From the NCBI RefSeq assembly GCF_905163445.1, contig NC_053181.1, positions 9,238,001 to 9,302,000 on the forward strand: DNA of 64,000 nucleotides, written 5' to 3'. Numbering within the stretch: the stretch's first letter is position 1; every line of letters begins with the position of its first letter. The notes below the pieces were generated by a model, which had not been told where the DNA came from, ran no database searches, and saw nothing but the letters and a program-made list of their open reading frames with translations. The translations under genes and the position numbers were made by a program. Origin of the DNA: Pararge aegeria (taxonomy: Eukaryota; Arthropoda; Insecta; Lepidoptera; Nymphalidae). Of this stretch, positions 57,888 through 64,000 are shown piece after piece.

Positions 57888-58007
57888 TGTTATAATAAGT
57901 AGATTCATAGATAGTTTTAATAAAGAAAGCACAGGTATTCCTGGCAATGTTATAATAAGTAGATTCATAGATAGTTTTAATAAAGAAAGCACAGGTATTC
58001 CTGGCAA
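57888..58007 (+). repeat. Perfect 60-bp tandem duplication
   Basis: Two identical 60-bp units, 57888-57947 and 57948-58007, starting TGTTATAATAAGTAG and ending TATTCCTGGCAA. No base differs. Confidence 0.97.
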
Positions 58008-59211
58008 CACCAAGAAAGATGACAGGAAGTTGGATATATATATTGATTTTGGGAAAAAAAGGAGGACATCTTGAAGAGGTAATAAGCTGGAACGGGGAAA
58101 CAAAAAAGGAAAAAAGCTAAGAAAACTATTGGGGTATCAAGAAAAAAGGGGACGAGAACACGGACCCTAGGGTGTATCGAGAGTAAGAGATAAGTATTTA
58201 AAGAATTTGGGAGTCCATGAGTGGATGTGAGTAGATGGCTGTGGGGAAAATGTAGAAACCGGAGGACGGTTACCTTTCCATGGGAATAAATAGTAATTAT
58301 AACGCCTGTCCAGCCTGGTCATTATTGGACAAAACTTTAATGGAATGAAATAGAAACACATTACATTACATATTGCTCAAATATTATTGTAACCTATACA
58401 GTACCATAAAATTATAATAATCCATAATATTGATAAGCAGCTTACGCAAAAGGTTTGTATTAAAATAATGCTTTCAAAATAGTAATCAATGGTACTGCCA
58501 GTACTATATTTCGGTATTTTTATTATGAACCTATTGAACATAAGTTTTAATTTATACAGCGGATATGATTACATGCTGAAACAATGAAAATGAACTAGTA
58601 TCGGTTTCACGTCTTCTATAATAATAGCAAATTCATTTATAGAATTGGGCATGTGTGCTAGTGGGCGATGTCAAATTATTTATATCAATACTTTATAAAT
58701 AATTCACCGCGAACGATTTCGTGTTGATCAGTCGCACTGTGCAATCAGCATTATAAGTACATTATACTAACTAAAAAATAATGTATTTAATCATAATCCA
58801 TTTTATTACGTTGTAAACATTTTTTTTTTCATTTACAAGTTTATATTCTTACCTAAATGCTATATAATTACAATGTTGCACTTTTTGCGATAGTATAATA
58901 CTTTTTATAAAAAGGAGCCAATGAAAAAATCAGTAAAAATTGTATTGTCATTTTATGTATTCTCACCTACTATGGGATAGTATCATTGTATTTTTAAGTA
59001 AAATAAACTATTAAAATAGTGACGCTCAAGAAATAGTAGATCGATATTATTGAAACAAATTAATTTGAGTATTACTTGGTTGTTATTTTTTTCAGACAAC
59101 TTACATTTTCTTACAATGGTGATGTGACGAAGTAAAAACCACAAATTTGCGTCCAACCAAGACAAGACGCGCCCGTTTGAGATAGAGAGTTTTGATACGT
59201 CTTTTTTTTAT
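58008..59211. other. No gene seen; downstream flank of the DIP-like gene
   Basis: A purine-rich stretch (58010-58170), then AT-rich sequence. No exon was seen. The 3' untranslated region of the minus-strand gene may reach into this zone, but I could not place its end. Confidence 0.4.
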
Positions 59212-59540
59212 TCCACTGCAAGTTAGCCTGTGAATGCAATCTCACCTATTGGTAACTGATGATGCAATCTAAGACAGTAGTGGGCTAACCTGTTTGGAGT
59301 ATGGTACCCCAATCGGTTTCAACGCAGCACCGGAACGCTTCATCGCTTTGCGGCATGCAGCTCCCACTAAACCACATCAGACAAATTCCCAAATAGCCCC
59401 AGCCGGGGATTAAACTTGGGATATCCAGCTTTAGGATCACATCCCTTTTCCCTGAGCCGGAGAGGTGGTGGAACGGATAACGCTTACTTGAACGCCGCGA
59501 AAGGACGCTGCGGTTTGGTTTTACATTAATTACTTTCAAT
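59212..59540 (-). repeat. SINE family A, near full-length copy
   Basis: Plus-strand reading: CTGTGAATGCAATCTCACC, GGGCTAACCTGTTTGGAG, ATCGGTTTCAACGCAGCACC, AACGCTTCATCGCTTTGCGG, CACTAAACCACATCAGAC, then the head with GGGGATTAAACTTGGG and CCTGAGCCGGAGAGGTGG. It sits 170 bp beyond the stop codon of the DIP-like gene and may be within its 3' untranslated region. Confidence 0.75.
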
Positions 59541-59711
59541 GCATTTACTAAAAAGATTCAGATTGCAGAAACAAAAAAATCCGCACTTATAAAATATATA
59601 CACTTTCGTTTCATTTGACTAATTGCGTCAGAGTGTGATACGCATCAACGCTAAGATTACGCCACTAAAAATACTTCGGAGTACATACAAATAAACCTAT
59701 CAGTACGTAAT

Positions 59712-59962
59712 TTAAGATATGTTATCTAAAAAACTTAGGACTGCAAAAATAATCATAGTTGCCGTTATTATCGACGCATTGTTAGTAGTTACGACTACTT
59801 TGCCGTCGTTCGCATACCATTTGTTGGCTCGGTCTGGTACACGGTTGCTTTTCTCAGACTCTTGATCGTCGAAATCATCATACACTTCAGTACCGTATTC
59901 GTCGTCAGAGGTAGTCCTCTCGTCTGGGTATTGGTAGATATGTTTGTCGGTACCTGGTATTT
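59712..59962 (-). CDS. DIP/lachesin-like Ig protein, last coding exon
   Basis: Encodes the C-terminal 82 residues of the Ig-superfamily protein, whose earlier exons are at 61943-62113 and 62621-62740. The acceptor (TTTCACAG) ends at 59963, and the first two bases complete a Glu codon, giving RLYEIPGTDKHIYQYP across the junction. Then comes an acidic linker (DDEYGTEVYDDFDDQES), a small-residue site (TTNNASII) and a hydrophobic end (TATMIIFAVLSFL) followed by DNIS and a stop. This arrangement suits a GPI-anchor signal, as known for DIP proteins, which act at the neuronal surface. The hydrophobic run is short and ends in a polar tail, so a GPI predictor should be run. A competing open frame on the same strand (59995-59795) is a shadow. 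Confidence 0.85.
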
Positions 59963-60049
59963 CTGTGAAAAGGATATTTTTATTAATATGTACAATTTAA
60001 CTTGCAGTAGATAAATTGGTAATTAACGTCTGGAATATTGCGTACTATT

Positions 60050-60130
60050 TCTTAACCCCCGACGCGAAAACGACGGGGTGTTATAAGTTTGACGTGTCTG
60101 TGTAACTTAACTATGCCTGACTAGCACAAT
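60050..60130 (+). repeat. Repeat start (CCCCCGACGCGAAAACGACG type), in intron
   Basis: AACCCCCGACGCGAAAACG, GACGGGGTGTTATAAG, TTTGACGTGTCTGTGTAAC. This is the familiar beginning of a repeat common in Lepidoptera, with a small imperfect hairpin CCCCGACG / CGACGGGG. Confidence 0.5.
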
Positions 60131-60712
60131 ACGCTATCATAAATTTAAAATCTAAGATGGCCACAGCCACAAAATAGCTAGTAATTTTTTTCTCACATCC
60201 CCATGCTGGGTTTCACTTAATGGCAGGGCTTGACTAGCAGAATAATGTACACTATAATGAAAGTAAATGATTTTGTGTCGCGGATTTTTTAAATTATAAA
60301 AGTTTAATTAACTAGTTGTACCCTGCAGTTACCCGCACAAACTACAAGACGCAGCGCGCAAAGTCTATAGGCTTCCTCAACAAATCAGCTACGTAACGTA
60401 AATATTTTTTACAAATACAGATTATTTATTTAGCGATGCTACTTATTTCAACAAACGACTAAACGAAGTTGATCCGTTGACAGTTTAATTTTATCTATAG
60501 ACATCTGTAATGAAATTTATCAACTACTGGATTCTTAATCGGTCTGGCTCGAACAAGAGAACCACAACAAACTAAGCCCTCGTTTTCTTTATACTATTAG
60601 TGTCAAACTGTGTCTCTTAAAGTTACGTGATAGCTTGATTGTCGTACATAGTTTATTCTTTAATTTTATAAAATATTTTTAATAAACTTACGTTTAATTG
60701 AAAACTTTAATT

Positions 60713-60755
60713 GATACTTAACTACAGAGTATTTTATCCTCTGTAGTTAAGTATC
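60713..60755. repeat. Perfect 17-bp hairpin in intron
   Basis: GATACTTAACTACAGAG (60713-60729) and CTCTGTAGTTAAGTATC (60739-60755) with a 9-nt loop. It lies in the last intron of the DIP-like gene. Confidence 0.9.
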
Positions 60756-61189
60756 GTGTTTAGTTAATAACTTTGTATTATTGACATTGCAACCCCAAAA
60801 AATATTCTGTCTTTAAACGTAAAAAAAATAATAAAATAATGTTAAATAAATTGCTTATTTTATAATGCTACTTTTTGCTTTAAAGCCAAAACTATAGCTT
60901 ATGATTAAAAAACAAGTACCGGTATCACGCTTTTTTAATTTTGTGACATCAGCATACTGTACTGAAAATAACGACCTAAAGATAAATTACTGGATTAATG
61001 TAGATAACGCTGTATATTTTGGTTCAGCTCCAGGATTTAAATAATGGGCATAACCTCAATATAACAACGGAAGTACTGCTATGTATGTTTATGACCATAC
61101 ACCTATGCAACCGAGCGACGTGAAGCCATTTGCTATTGATTGGACCTAAGTGTAGTGGGTTAAACTATACCCGGTTAAATTTTCTGGGG

Positions 61190-61380
61190 TTTGTTTTTTA
61201 ACTACAAGTTAGCCCTTGTCTCCAAGAAGGTGAGACGGTAAGTTAAGAGGGCTTATCTGTTTAAATCTCTAATCCTAATCGGTTTTTAAGCACTTAATCG
61301 TGCGGTGGTCTATTTCGCGAGGGTGGTAACTAGCAACGGCCGAACCCAGAGAAAATTCAGTAATTTTATATTTCTAACAG
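61190..61380 (-). repeat. SINE family A copy in intron
   Basis: TAACTACAAGTTAGCCCTTG, AGAAGGTGAGACGGTAAG, AATCCTAATCGGTTTTTAAG, GAGGGTGGTAACTAGCAACG. It is in the same orientation as the host gene. Confidence 0.65.
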
Positions 61381-61942
61381 CTACAGAGTGCGCCATATGA
61401 TCAATAAGGTTCTAAGATCGGGGCGTGTTTGAAACCTTCATGGCCAACGATGAACATCCGTACCCATGTTTTTGTTGCGATGTGTCCAGCTACTGCTATT
61501 GGGTAACAGATAGTCTAAGTATAGGTTACCGATCTCGTTGAGCTATAAAAGAAACCTTCTTTTGAAAAATTTCGCCTTACAGAAAATAAATGTACGTTTC
61601 ATAAAGGCATTTTGAGACTTTTTAATAAATAAATTTAGAATTTTAAACTTTAACCTTTGAGTAGCTTTTAATTGAAGAAGTACCTCAAAATATCTACCGT
61701 CCAAAGACTCGCCGATATACCCCGCGCGGTCTTGTTGTCAGGGAGGACAGTGTCATTACCGTGCAATAGCGCAAACATGTTGTAGTAACGGAAACAAGTG
61801 AGGGCGCCAGTTATCAAAAGGATTATAATAAAAAAGTCGCCAAAACCAATCCGCTGGGCTGTGTCAGCGAGTCGGCGGTTTTGAGTTGTGCTCCATAAAG
61901 GTTACTCTGAATAATAAGTATTTAAGTTAAGAGGTGTCATAC

Positions 61943-62113
61943 CATATAATCTAATTTTGCTCTCCACATCTCCGAGCGAGTTTTTGGCAACGCATATGTA
62001 GCTCCCGAGGTCTTCTCGCCGGATGTTCTTAATGGTCATGGACATTTCCGCTTCGAACATAGACTTTTGTCTCACAGCCATCTCGTGGTGCTCAGATGGT
62101 ATTATTAGCTCAC
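61943..62113 (-). CDS. DIP/lachesin-like Ig protein, exon with second half of Ig3
   Basis: A 171-bp phase 1-1 exon. The acceptor TTTTGCCGCAG ends at 62114, and the donor G|GTATGA starts at 61942. It encodes GELIIPSEHHEMAVRQKSMF, then MSMTIKNI, EDLGSYICVAKNSLGDVES and IRLY. DLGSYIC is the canonical D-x-G-x-Y-x-C of the Ig F strand, with the second disulfide cysteine. KNSLGDVES is highly typical of the third Ig domain of the DIP/lachesin-like group. The open frame reads on past the donor to a stop at 61902, but that part is intron. The 1.98-kb intron downstream holds a SINE, a repeat start and a perfect hairpin. Confidence 0.92.
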
Positions 62114-62403
62114 CTGCGGCAAAATTTATTACTTTAAACATTTGCTTTGAAATCCAATATTAGAATTTCATCTTTCCTCCACCAAGTTTTATGAAAAATG
62201 TAAAAACTTCGGGCAGACACCTAGAGTTTTATATCCGCTTTATAATTTGTTTCTTTTTTTACTTGATGCTTTACCCAAGTTCATCATAATCCTATTAGCG
62301 TTTTTCGAATTTTTAAATACTTGTTGGGAAATCCAAGATATATTTTTTACTTGAAAGAAATACGTGTATTTCACCTAGTAATTATAAAACAGATAGAAAC
62401 AGG

Positions 62404-62500
62404 CCTTCTCTATTATAGAAAATAGAGAAGGATTTAGAGCATATCCGCCCCGCTGTTCTCATGCAGATTGGCGGGATATATTATCATCTCATTTATTTTG
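62404..62500. repeat. Hairpin and adjoining repeat in intron
   Basis: CCTTCTCTATT (62404-62414) and AATAGAGAAGG (62421-62431) form a perfect 11-bp hairpin. The following CCGCCCCGCTGTTCTCATGC and AGATTGGCGGGATAT look like a known lepidopteran repeat. Confidence 0.5.
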
Positions 62501-62620
62501 ACAAGGTAGTGAAAATAACTGGGAGATTTCCTAGACACGCCAATTGCCCAACATAGCGCCATTTATATACTTGAAATAAACGTAGTGACAATTTGGGTTT
62601 TTATTAATTGAAATATTTAC

Positions 62621-62740
62621 CAGGATCTTTAACCCAGTAGTTGATTGACTTAGGCGATGATTCCACATAGCACTCCAGTGTAACGTCGGTGCCCAGTGGA
62701 GCTCCCACTAATTGGTTAGGCACCTGGATCACTGGATGAA
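62621..62740 (-). CDS. DIP/lachesin-like Ig protein, exon with first half of Ig3
   Basis: A 120-bp exon. The acceptor CGTTTTTCAG ends at 62741 and the donor CCTG|GTAAAT starts at 62620. Two bases complete a codon from an upstream exon outside the window, then HPVIQVPNQLVGAPLGTDVT, LECYVESSPKSINYWVKDP follow, and a G that joins GT of the next exon as Gly. The Cys in LEC and the Trp in NYW are the B-strand Cys and C-strand Trp of the Ig fold. The VPNQLVGAPLGTDVTLEC stretch is characteristic of insect DIP proteins, partners of Dpr proteins in synaptic wiring. Which of the DIP paralogues this is cannot be settled here. Together the three exons give 179 residues. Confidence 0.92.
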
Positions 62741-64000
62741 CTGAAAAACGATGCAAAATTAGAAAATGTTCTGGACATTTTATATTGTAAACAAAACTTC
62801 GAAAGCGATGAATGCTTTGGGGATATACTTTTATTACACTACATTTTACGCTAGTGGTATTCCACTTCCTAGTAAACAGTAGTAATCCTAGTAAAACTCA
62901 ATACTGAAATTAATTATAATACTTCTACTTGTCTACATCGAAACTATGTTTATTATACGAGTATGTATACTATATGTACACTGTAGTTAGATAGAACATA
63001 GATCAAGAATAACTGCACGAGACAATCATACATTTTTTATTTTACAGCAAATTGGGGCTTAACTCATTAGCTTAACTAATATTAATTATTATAAGTATAG
63101 ATTACCATCCAAATGGTACCTCAGAGATTTACGAGTTTCAGTTAGTTTAAAAACACCTTATTAAGAGATAACACCTCATCTAAATAAAATACTAAATAAA
63201 AAATGGGATGTTTCAGTGAATCAATATTTTATATACCTATATTCATTATATATTAGGCTTTATTAGGATTAAGATGATGCCATCATGCCAGTGGAAAAGG
63301 AATGGCGCTATTATATTAATTCATATTAGTTAATACGAGATTTCTATTTACTTTTGAAATATTAAAAGCACCATTATAAAATGTTTGAAACTCCTGAAAT
63401 AAGTATATTTTAAGAAATTATAGAAAACAATAGTCGCAAGTCTACTCAGCTTTCTCTTTGTGTACCCTCGATTACGCCTTTTGTTAATTAAAGTGTTCTT
63501 CAGCAACTAAGTAGAGGGAACTCCAAAAGTTTACAATCTCTGAACTATATTATGAGTAAATAGAACAATATTTTGCGATTACCGACTACAATGGTCGCAA
63601 AGACGGAAAAATAATTGAGCTATTATCTTCTGAGACAGCTTCCCCCTTCAGTTCACGCTGGATTGCGTCTTTTGTTAATTAGTGCGGTCTTCAGAAACTA
63701 CGTTGATGGAATCCGGAAAAAAGTACTACGATTTTGTTTTGTTACGTTTACTTATTGCCGTGAATCTGTTACCTACTTACTTTGTGTAATTATATATAAT
63801 GAAAACAAATGTATACTTTTGTATTGTGTCTGGTTTTGTTTGTTTCTTGGTTAGCAATGCACCGCAAAATTCGGTGCCGTTTACGTCATAGGCACCATTT
63901 TCATCCAACAAAAGAACGTTTAATGATCAATGTTAACTTAAAATGAACGCATGGATTTTTATGCAATTTGGCATAGTTAACGCGGTATATTTATTTCATT
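62741..64000 (-). other. Intron upstream of the Ig3 exon; no exon recognised
   Basis: The splice phase at 62740 requires an upstream exon, so this is intron of the minus-strand gene. I looked for an Ig1 or Ig2 exon (Cys and Trp in Ig spacing with splice sites) and found none. The 79-codon plus-strand frame at 63615-63854 has no support as a gene. Confidence 0.55.

Noticed and set aside
57858..58103. 81-residue minus-strand frame with a repeated LLSLLKLSMNLL-like segment
   Set aside because: The peptide repeat is produced by the 60-bp tandem DNA duplication. No homologous protein is recognised.
59795..59995. 66-residue minus-strand frame at the last exon
   Set aside because: It is a different frame of the true exon. 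Only the other frame continues the Ig protein (RLYEIPG junction) and gives a hydrophobic tail and stop.
61902..62141. Single 79-residue frame as a complete gene
   Set aside because: The first nine codons and the last fourteen are intron. Splice sites at 62114 and 61942 and matching phases show that it is one internal exon.
63615..63854. 79-codon plus-strand frame MSYYLLRQLPPSV
   Set aside because: No domain was recognised. It lies inside the intron of the minus-strand gene and is likely chance or repeat sequence.

Overview
The window looks like nuclear DNA from a butterfly or moth (Lepidoptera). It is AT-rich, almost free of long open reading frames, and full of short interspersed repeats of the kinds common in lepidopteran genomes: tRNA-derived SINEs, truncated non-LTR retrotransposon 3' ends, Helitrons and small DNA transposons. 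The species cannot be named from the sequence. No bacterial, CRISPR, rRNA or free-standing tRNA gene was seen.

Only one host gene can be supported. The last three coding exons of an immunoglobulin-superfamily cell-surface protein lie on the minus strand at 62740-62621, 62113-61943 and 59962-59712. Spliced, they encode the third Ig domain, an acidic linker and a hydrophobic C-terminal tail suited to a GPI anchor. The sequence resembles the insect DIP (Dpr-interacting protein) family, often annotated 'lachesin-like'. The Ig1 and Ig2 exons must lie beyond position 64000, so everything from about 1 to 59700 is downstream of this gene or belongs to no recognisable gene.

The largest element is a decayed CR1-like non-LTR retrotransposon on the minus strand (about 52010-48021). 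Its ORF1 remnant carries an SGNH/GDSL-type esterase signature, and its ORF2 has endonuclease, reverse transcriptase and thumb regions. Nonsense codons, frameshifts and a deletion across RT motif A inactivate it. Smaller non-LTR remnants lie at 16198-16768 (minus) and 19077-19566 (plus). At least six 3' ends of another family share a small stem-loop.

Three SINE families recur across the window: family B (8 copies, tRNA-like head, about 250 bp), family A (about 12 full or partial copies) and family C (about 10 full or partial copies). There are two matching non-autonomous Helitrons (18083-18470 plus, 40249-40642 minus) and a 203-bp hAT-like MITE with an 8-bp target duplication (25004-25206). 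There are also several unclassified repeat families (called D to M here), a perfect 60-bp tandem duplication, and a complex local duplication at 16964-17913.

No obviously new multi-gene system is present. The items most worth following up are a hammerhead-ribozyme-like core at 41866-41909, a retrotransposon 3' stem whose copies show a compensatory base-pair change, several perfect hairpins with no clear parent element, and an isolated GC-rich island holding a 14-bp X-box-like palindrome at 52762-52775.
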